Source: an uncultured Eubacteriales bacterium
Lineage (GTDB): Bacteria; Bacillota; Clostridia; Christensenellales; Aristaeellaceae
DNA length: 64,000 nucleotides
NCBI GenBank assembly: GCA_902764875.1
Contig: CACWXP010000004.1
Coordinates: 124,001 to 188,000 of the forward strand
Direction of reading: 5' to 3'
The notes beneath the pieces were generated by a model. That model made no database searches, was not told the origin of the DNA, and saw nothing but the letters and a program-made list of their open reading frames with translations. The stretch's first letter is position 1. Every line of letters starts with the position of its first letter. Shown one piece after another: positions 34,424 through 42,242 of this stretch. The position numbers were made by a program, and so were the translations under genes.

Positions 34424-35572
34424 TTACTTCCATGTCAGTATTTTCGGAGCATCACTTCTTTTTCGGGATGTATCCATCGGATCCAGGAGTTTTCCGGTCT
34501 GGGCATTGAGATAAAGCAGGTGCGCGCCGCTGCGGCTGTAAGGATTCGCTTCGTCCTCAAATTCCTCTTTCCAGAAATCATCCTTCGCATCCGGAAACCA
34601 GTCACAGTCCACCACCCAAGTCGGAACCAGAATCCAATGCTTTGTATTGTGGTCAGGCTCCACATAGGCGACATAGCCGAGCTGAATCCTGCGGATGTGG
34701 CGGATCAGTCCGTCCCGGATCATCTTTTCGAGTTGCGCTTTCCCTTTTTCAAAAGGAACGAGCGGTATATCCTCATGTAGAACGCTCTCTTCCTGCCATA
34801 GCTTAACAGACATGGAATAGGAAACCGGAGAGCTCATTTCCAGATTGATCCAATTGTCGTAAACACCTTCCCAACGATGGTTTGTGCGCATCCGCCCATG
34901 CTGATAGGTCAGATGCGCATTTCCCAGTGCCGGAATCCCGCGGATGACTTGCTTGAAATCAAAGCCGTATCCGCGATGATCTACCAGGGGTTGGTTGTCT
35001 TTATCCTTGTACAAGCCCATTGTATAGGCGTCCCGCAACTGCGATTCCATGGCTCCGCCGCCATATGTCGTCAGGATTTCATTCAATTTGGCTGTCAGCA
35101 GCATATAGGCTTCGCCCATCGTCATGTCGTTATTATCTGCATGGAGGTTCCAGTCAATTTCCTCCGGTAGGAATACGTCTCCCCAGAAGTGGCATCTCCC
35201 GGCGTATTGATCTGGGATCTCAAATTCCCAATACTGATCCATCGCCAGTGTAATATCTCTCCCGTCAGATCGGGCCCAGGCATCCACATGTTTGCGGGTT
35301 GACCGGGGATAAGTACCATAAGCGTCGCAAAGCGCCGGATCAAGCGACGGATAGTGCCCCACCCGGATCACAGGAGCAGATTCCACATGGGGGATGATGA
35401 ACGGCGCGTCAATCGTGACTGTTTCATTCCGAACAGTCTGATAGCTTTCCTGCCAGCGCTGTCCATTGTATTGCTCGTATATTTCCGAAATCGTAAATCT
35501 GTCTTCTGCTTCCGCTGTGACGCTGAGCAGCAGGACAATCATCAGCAGTAAAGATACAAAGTTGCGTTTCAT
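34424..35572 (-). CDS. Exported protein, paralogue 2 of a tandem triplet
   Basis: This 382-residue protein has a signal peptide (MKRNFVSLLLMIVLLLSVTA) and the shared body: QTVRNETVTIDAPFIIPHVE, DNNDMTMGEAYMLLTAKLNE, IPLVPFEKGKAQLEK, HIRRIQLGYVAYVEP and a closing LLYLNAQTGKLLD. That last hairpin is PepSY-like. The start is ATG 35572 with GGAGG upstream. It follows paralogue 1 by 16 bases. The three tandem copies are diverged well below obvious identity, so the duplication is old. Confidence 0.78.
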   Translation of the reverse strand: MKRNFVSLLLMIVLLLSVTAEAEDRFTISEIYEQYNGQRWQESYQTVRNETVTIDAPFIIPHVESAPVIRVGHYPSLDPALCDAYGTYPRSTRKHVDAWARSDGRDITLAMDQYWEFEIPDQYAGRCHFWGDVFLPEEIDWNLHADNNDMTMGEAYMLLTAKLNEILTTYGGGAMESQLRDAYTMGLYKDKDNQPLVDHRGYGFDFKQVIRGIPALGNAHLTYQHGRMRTNHRWEGVYDNWINLEMSSPVSYSMSVKLWQEESVLHEDIPLVPFEKGKAQLEKMIRDGLIRHIRRIQLGYVAYVEPDHNTKHWILVPTWVVDCDWFPDAKDDFWKEEFEDEANPYSRSGAHLLYLNAQTGKLLDPMDTSRKRSDAPKILTWK

Positions 35573-35588
35573 TCCGTGTTCCTCCATA

Positions 35589-36722
35589 CTACCTGATGAT
35601 CATCGGCGCAACAGCCAAAGAATAATCCGTGCTTTGATTGTCATGGACTGCTCCGGTCTGGGCGTTGATGATGATCGGCTGGAAATTCTGTGGGTTGCCA
35701 AGAAAGATGTCCGCGCCTTCATCCTTGGACGCCAGCGGTTCTGATTCCGCGTCATTGCAGTATTCGCACCAGGCAACATAAGCTGGAGCCAGCGTAAAAG
35801 GAGCGTCTCCGTTTTCATTGGCACAGTACTGCACATAACCCAGACCGACATGATATACATAACGGATATTGCCGCTCATAATCAATGCTTCCAGCCGAGG
35901 CTTCACCTGATCGAAAGAGAGCAACGGCACATCATCATACAGAACGGCGGTTTCTTTCCAGCAATAACTGTTGATGGAAAATGAATCCTGATCATAAATC
36001 GCTGCATACACAATCCCCCTTTGCTGAAGCGCATAGAGGTTATGCGGCATGGATCCGTAATGAACAAATGCCGCAGCAATCGGAGCCAGGAACGGAATAC
36101 CATGCAGCTTTTGTGTACAGTACAGATAATAACAGCCCTTTTCCCGAAGATACTGACCGCTGCTCTTGTTCTGCAATCTGTCATGCAAAGCCACATCCAT
36201 CAGCTTCAGTTCTATACCTGGAAACGCTTCTTCAAGACGCGACTGCGCAATGGAAAAAGCATCCCGCAGCGATAGATCATTGTTGTCGGCATATGCGCCG
36301 CCCAGGTTATATTTCAGCAATGAGTGCCAACGTTCCGTGACCTTGCCGGGTATTTCGCCAGCCTTTTCATCCCAGCCGCCGGGATCAGCATACGATAGAA
36401 CTGTCTGATAATCATTGGATCTGAATTCATAATCAAGCTTTGTTCCTTTAGGCGCGGCATAGCGCTGGAGCAGTGCGCTGTATAACGGCTCTTCAACAGG
36501 CGGCATAGCCTGGACCGTCAGGACCGGGAAGTTGCTGACGTCCGGTATGTCAACAGTGCAGTCCACTTCAACAGTTCTGCCGTTTGCCTGATAGGTTTCC
36601 TTCCACTCCGGCTGTCCCATCCGATTCAGTTCTTCGATAGAATACATGTGACCTTCAGCCTGAACAGATTGAAGAAGCCATGTCGCCATAAATACTGTGA
36701 CAATCATCAAAACACGTTTCAT
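35589..36722 (-). CDS. Exported protein, paralogue 1 of a tandem triplet
   Basis: This 377-residue protein has a signal peptide (MKRVLMIVTVFMATWLLQ) and the same module order as its two downstream neighbours: GRTVEVDCTVDIPDVSNFP, ADNNDLSLRDAFSIAQSRLE, VPLLSFDQVKPRLEAL, YVYHVGLGYVQY and the closing IIINAQTGAVHD. It is the first gene of the triplet, with GGGGGA ahead of the ATG. A hairpin (36745-36772) separates it from a gene fragment further upstream. Function unknown; it is exported and probably wall- or membrane-associated. Confidence 0.78.
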   Translation of the reverse strand: MKRVLMIVTVFMATWLLQSVQAEGHMYSIEELNRMGQPEWKETYQANGRTVEVDCTVDIPDVSNFPVLTVQAMPPVEEPLYSALLQRYAAPKGTKLDYEFRSNDYQTVLSYADPGGWDEKAGEIPGKVTERWHSLLKYNLGGAYADNNDLSLRDAFSIAQSRLEEAFPGIELKLMDVALHDRLQNKSSGQYLREKGCYYLYCTQKLHGIPFLAPIAAAFVHYGSMPHNLYALQQRGIVYAAIYDQDSFSINSYCWKETAVLYDDVPLLSFDQVKPRLEALIMSGNIRYVYHVGLGYVQYCANENGDAPFTLAPAYVAWCEYCNDAESEPLASKDEGADIFLGNPQNFQPIIINAQTGAVHDNQSTDYSLAVAPMIIR

Positions 36723-36744
36723 TTCAAATCCCCCGATAAAGACG

Positions 36745-36772
36745 GGAGGGCACGGATCACTTCGTGCCCTCC
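36745..36772 (-). terminator. Hairpin terminator between gene remnant and triplet
   Basis: GGAGGGCACG and CGTGCCCTCC form a perfect 10-bp stem around an 8-base loop. It lies 17 bases past the stop of the minus-strand gene remnant (36789). The following T-tract is weak (GTCTTTATC). Confidence 0.65.
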
Positions 36773-36788
36773 TGAGATAATGACCGGC

Positions 36789-36882
36789 TTACTTCACACG
36801 CACGGCCTGGCTCATATCCGCCACACTATCCTCAATGGGAGCCAGATACAGCTCGGTGGGAATGTTTTCCAGATAAGGATAC
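36789..36882 (-). pseudogene. 3' remnant of an unknown minus-strand gene
   Basis: About 31 codons remain, ending PIEDSVADMSQAVRVK. Further upstream the same frame runs antisense through the PLD fragment, so the real gene has lost everything before about 36885. It may have been another gene of the exported-protein cluster, but too little is left to say. Confidence 0.5.
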
Positions 36883-37251
36883 TCCCTCTCTGAATACTTC
36901 AGTGATCTTGTCGACGAGATTATATTGAAGAGCCAGCGTGGGATCTTTGTCAGGTTTTTTGTGAATGACATTGAGCACCAGACTGAGTTCGATAAAGTGT
37001 TGCGGTATAAGGGCCGTTTTCTGAAAGTCTACAACTATCCGAAAAAGGCTGACGATAAAATGGCGGCACTTCATGCCAAAGTTATTTCAGTAGACAAGAA
37101 GGAAACGTTAATTACATCAGCCAACCTGTCATACCATGGGCAGGAAGGGAATCTGGAGCTTGGTACATTCATTGAATCTTCTGCTGTTGCAAAGCAGATA
37201 GATAACGTTTTTACACAGCTGATATTCAACAGGGTATTCACAGAGGTCTGA
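36880..37251 (+). pseudogene. C-terminal fragment of a PLD-family protein (DrmC-like)
   Basis: The fragment of about 120 codons reads YFSDLVDEIILKSQRGIFVR and contains one phospholipase D HKD motif (HAKVISVDKKETLITSANL) followed by YHGQEGNLELGT. That is the pattern of DISARM DrmC and related defence nucleases. The N-terminal half and start codon are missing: a TAA lies at 36874, and the left edge abuts the remnant of an opposite-strand gene. It directly precedes vsr by 6 bases. It is non-functional unless an internal start is used. Confidence 0.7.
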
Positions 37252-37257
37252 CATATT

Positions 37258-37710
37258 ATGGCTGACATTAAGTCTCCTGAAGAACGAAGCAGGAACATGC
37301 AGGCAATACGCAGCAAAGATACAAAGCCGGAGGTCTATCTGCGCAAGCTTCTATTTGCGGAAGGACTGCGCTACAGGAAGAACACTAAACGGCTGCCTGG
37401 GTGTCCCGATATGTATCTTTCAAAATACCGGACTGCCATTTTCGTTAACGGGTGTTTCTGGCATCGACACAAAGAATGTAAGTATGCATATACGCCTAAA
37501 ACTAGAGTTGAGTTCTGGCAAAAGAAATTTGAAACAAACGTCGAACGAGACAAGAATGTATATGCGGAGCTTACGAAAATGGGTATCAGGTACTTGCTAA
37601 TTTGGGAATGTACAATCCGACGAATGAAAGCAGATGAGCACATGAGAAAAAACATAGTGACAAAAATACAATCTTTTTTGAACGGCGAAGCAGCTTCTGA
37701 GGAATTCTGA
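37258..37710 (+). CDS. vsr: Very short patch repair (Vsr) endonuclease
   Basis: This 150-residue protein matches the Vsr family over its length. It has RSRNMQAIRSKDTKPEVYLR, the catalytic aspartate in LPGCPDMYLSKY, AIFVNGCFWHRHKEC with the zinc and active-site histidines, and FWQKKFETNVERD. Vsr nicks T:G mismatches that arise when 5-methylcytosine deaminates, so a cytosine methyltransferase is expected beside it. None is in the window, consistent with deletion of the left part of the locus. AGAGG lies ahead of the ATG. Confidence 0.92.
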   Translation: MADIKSPEERSRNMQAIRSKDTKPEVYLRKLLFAEGLRYRKNTKRLPGCPDMYLSKYRTAIFVNGCFWHRHKECKYAYTPKTRVEFWQKKFETNVERDKNVYAELTKMGIRYLLIWECTIRRMKADEHMRKNIVTKIQSFLNGEAASEEF

Positions 37711-37744
37711 ATTCCATTGTTATTAATGACACTATTACGGGGGC

Positions 37745-38143
37745 ATGAACGTGGTTGAAGAGAAAATCCAGCAGTTATATCAAATAATAGATGAGCTTGA
37801 GGCCGCCTATCCCGAAAAGCATTTTACATTGGATGGCATACTCATGGGCAATCTGGGAGAAGTATATGCAGCTGAGAAGTATAACCTGAAACTACTTCCT
37901 GAATCTTCAAGGACACATGATGCAATCAATAATGATGGTCAACGTGTGCAAATCAAAGTCACGCATGGAAAGAAAATTGGCCTTTATGATGAACCGGACA
38001 ATTTATTAGTGCTGCAAGTTCAGCGTGATGGAACGTTTTCAGAAGTGTATTATGGGCTTGGGAAAGCCCCATGGGAAAGCGCTGAAAAGGTTCAAAAAAA
38101 TGGACAAAGGTATATCACCATTGCCCGTTTAAGGAAGTTGTAA
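37745..38143 (+). CDS. Restriction-endonuclease-like protein (DUF6998-type)
   Basis: This 132-residue protein has a helical N-terminus. The stretch GNLGEVYAAEKYNLKLL, then SRTHDAINNDGQRVQIKVT, follows the PD-(D/E)XK order (Glu, Asp, then Q-I-K), so a nuclease fold is plausible. It resembles the short DUF6998 proteins found in defence islands. GGGGGC precedes the ATG. It lies 34 bases after vsr and 12 before the NADAR gene, so the three form one transcription unit. Activity is inferred from motif order only. Confidence 0.65.
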   Translation: MNVVEEKIQQLYQIIDELEAAYPEKHFTLDGILMGNLGEVYAAEKYNLKLLPESSRTHDAINNDGQRVQIKVTHGKKIGLYDEPDNLLVLQVQRDGTFSEVYYGLGKAPWESAEKVQKNGQRYITIARLRKL

Positions 38144-38155
38144 TCGGAGGTTCAT

Positions 38156-38863
38156 ATGAAATCTGAATCAGAAGCTATTTCCAAATCGATAGATCTTGGG
38201 AACCTCGGAGTCATTGCACCCCATAAAGCGAAGTATTATGATCGCTATAACATGAGCTGGCTAATCGGAGCCGCTAATGCCGGGACGCAACTTAAGTATG
38301 TAACATTCTGGCACGAAGGGGAAGAATATCCCAATCATCAATTCTCGCAATGGTACCAGGGAAAGCCGTTTTCAGTAAATGGTCGAACTTATATAACCGC
38401 TGAGCAGTATATGATGTCTGAAAAAGCGCTCCTCTTCAAGGATCTGTATCATTACGGATTAATCATGGAGGAGTCATCCCCGAAGAAATGCAAGGATTTG
38501 GGTCGATTGGTTTCAGGCTTTGATTCAAGCATATGGGATGACGCATTACGAGAAATCATTTTCCATGGGAATCTTGGAAAATTCCAGAGTGATATCACTC
38601 TCGTGGATGCTCTGCTGGAGACGGAGAATGCTGTCCTGGTGGAAGCCAGCCCGTATGACGGAATCTATGGTGCAGGATTGGCTGAAAACGATTTGTTGAA
38701 TCCGGATGGAAACCTTAAAGTGATGCCAGAGGACTGGAAGAATCCGAAAAACGGTAGCCAAGCAACGAATCACCTCGGCTTTGTATTGATGGGAATTCGT
38801 GACTTATTCCGTCAGCTTATGGGGCATTCCTGGCGTCCTGGGGAAGAATACCATTCCTTATGA
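38156..38863 (+). CDS. NADAR (YbiA-type) family protein
   Basis: This 235-residue protein carries the NADAR signatures: FSQWYQGKPFSVNGRTYITA with AEQYMMSEKALLF, GRLVSGFDSSIWD, FHGNLGKF, LVEASPYDGIYGAGL and NHLGFVLMGIRD. NADAR domains bind or hydrolyse NAD- and ADP-ribose-linked groups, and some reverse DNA ADP-ribosylation in phage-defence or toxin systems. An N-terminal extension of about 70 residues goes beyond the basic domain. CGGAGG precedes the ATG. No DarT-like toxin is visible nearby. Confidence 0.88.
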   Translation: MKSESEAISKSIDLGNLGVIAPHKAKYYDRYNMSWLIGAANAGTQLKYVTFWHEGEEYPNHQFSQWYQGKPFSVNGRTYITAEQYMMSEKALLFKDLYHYGLIMEESSPKKCKDLGRLVSGFDSSIWDDALREIIFHGNLGKFQSDITLVDALLETENAVLVEASPYDGIYGAGLAENDLLNPDGNLKVMPEDWKNPKNGSQATNHLGFVLMGIRDLFRQLMGHSWRPGEEYHSL

Positions 38864-39167
38864 GTCCTCCGTGCCAACTTTGGCGGAAGGCATTAGCAGA
38901 GCTAACAAATCGCTTCGATCTTGCTAACCGACCGGCCTATGCAGTTAACAGATTGCTGCCTCCTGACACGATCAGAACCCGTGAACGATCCACCTGTTTG
39001 TCGTCTGCAGAGTGCTCAAAAGCACCCGTAATCACAAGCTATTTTTCGGATCTGTGAAAAATGTCGTCTGCGTCGTCCGCCATTTTTGGCACGACCGTCC
39101 GAAAAAATTAGACGCAGAAGAAGGGGCATCCGTAAAGGCCGATTAGAAAATGGGCTAAAAAATTAGA
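38864..39167. other. Intergenic stretch after the NADAR gene
   Basis: No gene is supported. The plus-strand frame at 38860-39057 lacks a ribosome site and shows no recognisable domain. ATTAGAA words appear near 39141 and 39161, as beside the other tRNA-Arg sites. Confidence 0.5.
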
Positions 39168-39207
39168 AATCTGCTAACAGGGGTCATCTTCTGTTAGCAG
39201 ATTTTTT
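39168..39207 (+). terminator. Rho-independent terminator
   Basis: AATCTGCTAACAG (39168-39180) and CTGTTAGCAGATT (39191-39203) form a perfect 13-bp stem, followed by TTTTGCG. It would end transcripts coming from the vsr-NADAR unit 300 bases upstream. Confidence 0.85.
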
Positions 39208-39224
39208 GCGTTCCGCAGCGTACT

Positions 39225-39289
39225 GAAAAAGAAAAATCCTACCAGCTTCACAGTCGCCTTTTTGAGGGCAAATCTGTCGATCTGGTAGG
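39225..39289 (-). terminator. Terminator of tRNA-Arg
   Basis: CCTACCAG (39238-39245) and CTGGTAGG (39282-39289) pair. On the minus strand the hairpin is followed by ATTTTTCTTTTTC. It begins 6 bases after the tRNA 3' end. Confidence 0.7.
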
Positions 39290-39294
39290 CAAAA

Positions 39295-39371
39295 TGGTGA
39301 TCCCGGCGGGATTCGAACCCACGGCCTGTCGCTTAGGAGGCGACCGCTCTATCCTGCTGAGCTACGGGACC
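39295..39371 (-). tRNA. tRNA-Arg(CCT), intact
   Basis: On the minus strand all four stems pair. The acceptor is GGTCCCG with CGGGATC (one G-T). The anticodon stem is GTCGC with GCGAC around CTCCTAA (anticodon CCT). The T-arm is GTGGG-TTCGAAT-CCCGC. The D-arm is GCTC...GAGC. The discriminator is A and CCA is encoded. The sequence from the anticodon loop to the T-arm matches the split copy's 3' half at 14941-14981 with one difference in the anticodon stem, but the acceptor differs, so this is a separate intact gene. Confidence 0.97.
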
Positions 39372-39622
39372 ATACTCTCGAAAGTCCTTATTTTGCAAGG
39401 CTTCCGAGGTTTCGGTGATTGTTCACCGTGAGGCTGGGGGATGGTTTTTGCTAATCAGGAAGGTCGATTTCTAATCAGCTTTTCTAACTTTGGCGGTAGG
39501 ACATTTTCCCACCTGCTGATTTTGACCTTCGGTTCAGGGGTGTCGGAGTGATCGGGATTCCGGGTCACTTCCGAACACAGTTCCCGCTTTCAGCTTCTGG
39601 AAAAGCGGTGGCCGGCCTTCTT
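39372..39622. other. Boundary DNA between the tRNA and the split tRNA 5' half
   Basis: There is no gene. It holds CTAATCA/TTCTAAT words (39452-39490), a short hairpin-like TTGTTCACCGTGAGGC region and the phrase TTCCGGGTCACTT near 39558, echoing the other boundary regions. Confidence 0.5.
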
Positions 39623-39662
39623 CTTAGGAGGCGGCCGCTCTATCCTACTGAGCTACGGGTGC
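39623..39662 (-). pseudogene. tRNA-Arg(CCT) 5' half
   Basis: On the minus strand it reads acceptor GCACCCG, D-arm GCTCAGTAGGATAGAGC, anticodon stem GCCGC and loop CTCCTAA, then G. After that it diverges into AAGAAGGCC instead of the 3' stem. The acceptor and anticodon stems are complementary to CGGGTGT and GCGGC of the 3' half at 14941-14981. Together they rebuild a complete tRNA-Arg(CCT) interrupted at CTCCTAAG. Confidence 0.85.
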
Positions 39663-39755
39663 AGGAACGTGACTAGTATATGTTTCCGGAATGTATTTGT
39701 CAATCCCGTTGACATCGTCGGGATGATTGTTTATGATGGATCCGGTGATGAACAG

Positions 39756-40448
39756 ATGGACAGCGACTGGAATTTGAAAGGATGCAGGCGGGACGATCCC
39801 TCCCGCTTCCGGACGCCGGAGGACGTTGTTGAAAGGATCCACGAGGTTGGATTTCTTTCGCTTTTTGCCACGGAAATCCCGGGGTTCTCCGTTGAGGAGC
39901 ATACCTATGCATGGGACTGGTGGTGCGACGATCCGGCGCGGGACCCCTGGGCCTGGCGGATGGAGATTGCGAAGAGGGACGACATTGCCTACGGCAAATT
40001 CTTTGACAAGAAGGCGGGATTCATCTCCCTTTCCTGGTTCCCGGTATTTGCCAACTATCGCCGGGACGGGTACGACTACGAAGGGATGTACGACGACGGG
40101 AAACTGAACGGCCGGGCCAAAAAGATCCTGGATGCGCTGGAATTGGACGAGAACGCGGTGGGCCTGGAGCTGATGTCCGGGGAACTCCGGCGGCGGGCCG
40201 CCCTTGAAAAAGGCTTTGACAACGTGCTGATCAGCCTGCAGATGCAGAGCTTCCTGCTGATCAGCGGATTCCGGCAGAAGCAGAACAAGAAGGGCATTGC
40301 ATACGGATGGCACCTTCCCTCCTTCATGACGCCGGAAACCAAATGGGGATACGACACAGTGAACAGCATCAGCGAGACGACGGAAGCATCCCGGAGCCGG
40401 ATGGCGGAACAGATTCGGAAATACTATCCCGACGCCGGCGAAAAATAG
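39756..40448 (+). CDS. AlkZ-related protein
   Basis: This protein of about 230 residues resembles clostridial AlkZ-related (winged-helix DNA-glycosylase-like) proteins. It has RTPEDVVERIHEVGFLSLF, the tryptophan-rich AWDWWCDDPARDPWAW, DIAYGKFFDKKAGFISLSWF and NYRRDGYDYEGMYDDG. The glycosylase QxQ motif of true AlkZ is not evident. The start is uncertain: ATG 39756 is used here, with in-frame ATG codons at 39723 and 39669 upstream, none with a good ribosome site. It is the first gene right of the tRNA relic. Confidence 0.75.
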   Translation: MDSDWNLKGCRRDDPSRFRTPEDVVERIHEVGFLSLFATEIPGFSVEEHTYAWDWWCDDPARDPWAWRMEIAKRDDIAYGKFFDKKAGFISLSWFPVFANYRRDGYDYEGMYDDGKLNGRAKKILDALELDENAVGLELMSGELRRRAALEKGFDNVLISLQMQSFLLISGFRQKQNKKGIAYGWHLPSFMTPETKWGYDTVNSISETTEASRSRMAEQIRKYYPDAGEK

Positions 40449-40507
40449 ATTCGGAAAGTAATGGGCATCTGATCCATGTAAATAGGAAAAAAGGAGCGTA
40501 TGAAACC

Positions 40508-40888
40508 ATGGCAGCAATCATCATCCAGACCCCCAAGGCCCCGGCCGCGATCGGCCCCTATTCCCAGGCAATTGAAGCAAACGGTTTCCTTTTTACCTCC
40601 GGACAGCTGGGGATTGACCCGGCGAGCGGCGCTCTGCCGGCGGATATTGCCGGACAGGCGAAGCAATCCCTGCAGAATCTGGGAGCGATTCTGGAAGAGG
40701 CGGGATATGCGAAAAGCGACGTGATCAAAACCGTGATCTTCCTGAAGAACATGGCGGATTTTGCCACCGTAAACGAAATCTACGCCGCTTTCTTCGGCGA
40801 CCACAAGCCCGCGCGGTCCTGCATCGAAGTGGCGGCACTGCCAAAAAACGGCCTGATCGAAATCGAGGCCGTTGCACAGCGCAGCTGA
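40508..40888 (+). CDS. ridA: RidA family enamine/imine deaminase
   Basis: This 126-residue protein spans the RidA family: PAAIGPYSQAIEANGFLFTS, GQLGIDPASG, the long helix QAKQSLQNLGAILEEAGY, VIKTVIFLKNMADFA and the closing arginine-containing PARSCIEVAALPKNGLIEIE. RidA hydrolyses reactive 2-aminoacrylate made by PLP enzymes from serine or cysteine. That fits the neighbouring convergent metY, a PLP enzyme of sulfur metabolism. AAAAGGAG precedes the ATG. Confidence 0.93.
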   Translation: MAAIIIQTPKAPAAIGPYSQAIEANGFLFTSGQLGIDPASGALPADIAGQAKQSLQNLGAILEEAGYAKSDVIKTVIFLKNMADFATVNEIYAAFFGDHKPARSCIEVAALPKNGLIEIEAVAQRS

Positions 40889-40900
40889 GGTATTCTTTTA

Positions 40901-42196
40901 TCAGGCGTTCAGATTCCGCACCGCGGCAAAGCCTTTTTCCAGATCGGCAAGGATATCGTCGATATGCTCGGTGCCGATGGAGAGGCGGATCGTGTTCTGC
41001 CTGATTCCCTGATCGAGCAGTTCTTCCTCGGACAGTTGGGAATGGGTCGTGCTGGCGGGATGAATGACGAGGCTCTTCACATCGGCGACGTTTGCCAGCA
41101 GGGAGAAAATTTCCAGCGCATCGATGAAGGCCCAGGCTTCCTTCTGGCCGCCCTTGATTTCAAAGGTGAAGATGGAACCGCCGCCGTTCGGGAAATACTT
41201 CTGATAGAGTACGTGATCCGGATGATCCGGAACCGACGGGTGATTGACTTTTTCCACCAGCGGATGATTCCGCAGGAAGTCAATCACCTTTTTGGTATTT
41301 TCCGCGTGCCGGTCCAGCCGCAGGGAAAGGGTTTCGACGCCCTGCAACAGGAGGAAAGCGTTGAACGGGGAAATGCAGGCGCCCGTGTCCCGCAGGAGGA
41401 TGGCCCGGATATAGGTTACAAAGGCAGCGGGGCCCACAACGTCATAGAAGGAAACGCCGTGATAGCTGGGGTTGGGAGCTGCGATGTTCGGATACTTGCC
41501 GCTAGCCTTCCAATTAAACTTTCCGCTTTCGACAATGATGCCGCCCAGGGTTGTGCCATGGCCGCCGATGAACTTAGTGGCCGAATGGACAACGATATCC
41601 GCACCGTGCTCGATGGGCCGGATGAGATAAGGCGTGCCGAAGGTATTGTCAATCACCAGAGGAAGACCGTGCTTATGAGCGATTTCCGCAATGGCATCGA
41701 TATCCGGAATGTCGCTGTTCGGATTGCCCAGGGTTTCCAGATAGATCGCGCGGGTGTTTTCCCGGATGGCCCCTTCCACCTCCGCCAGATTGTGGGCATC
41801 CACAAAGGTGGTTTCGATGCCATACTGCGGGAGTGTGTGCCCGAGGAGGTTGAAGCTGCCGCCGTAGATGGTCTTCTGGGCCACAATATGGCCACCGTTT
41901 GCCGCCAGGGCCTCGATCGTATATGTGATGGCCGCCGCGCCGGAAGCCAGAGCCAGGGCCGCGCTCCCTCCTTCCAGGGCTGCCAGGCGCTTTTCCAGCA
42001 CATCCTGGGTTGAATTGGTAAGGCGACCGTAGATGTTGCCGGCATCCGCAAGGCCGAAACGGTCCGCGGCGTGCTTACTGTTATGGAAAACATAGGACGT
42101 TGTCTGGTAAATCGGGACAGCGCGGGAATCGGTTGCGGGATCGGCCTGCTCCTGGCCGACGTGGAGCTGGAGGGTTTCAAACTTATATGTACTCAT
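40901..42196 (-). CDS. metY: O-acetylhomoserine aminocarboxypropyltransferase (sulfhydrylase)
   Basis: This 431-residue PLP enzyme makes homocysteine from O-acetylhomoserine and sulfide. Landmarks are TLQLHVGQEQADPATDSRAV, PIYQTTSYVF, YGRLTNSTQDVLEKRLAALE, VIDNTFGTPYL and the PLP lysine in HSATKFIGGHGTTLGG; the length is typical of MetY. AAAGGAG lies ahead of the ATG. Upstream is a 230-base leader with a Met/Cys-rich leader peptide and a terminator, and its promoter overlaps an inverted repeat shared with a divergent Rrf2 regulator. Expression is therefore probably controlled at two levels. Confidence 0.94.
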   Translation of the reverse strand: MSTYKFETLQLHVGQEQADPATDSRAVPIYQTTSYVFHNSKHAADRFGLADAGNIYGRLTNSTQDVLEKRLAALEGGSAALALASGAAAITYTIEALAANGGHIVAQKTIYGGSFNLLGHTLPQYGIETTFVDAHNLAEVEGAIRENTRAIYLETLGNPNSDIPDIDAIAEIAHKHGLPLVIDNTFGTPYLIRPIEHGADIVVHSATKFIGGHGTTLGGIIVESGKFNWKASGKYPNIAAPNPSYHGVSFYDVVGPAAFVTYIRAILLRDTGACISPFNAFLLLQGVETLSLRLDRHAENTKKVIDFLRNHPLVEKVNHPSVPDHPDHVLYQKYFPNGGGSIFTFEIKGGQKEAWAFIDALEIFSLLANVADVKSLVIHPASTTHSQLSEEELLDQGIRQNTIRLSIGTEHIDDILADLEKGFAAVRNLNA

Positions 42197-42242
42197 TTTC
42201 TTTTTCTCCTTTGCAATTTCATTCTATTCCTTTTTGCGGTAC

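Noticed and set aside
38860..39057. 65-codon frame after the NADAR gene
   Set aside because: It overlaps the NADAR stop, lacks a ribosome site and has no recognisable similarity.
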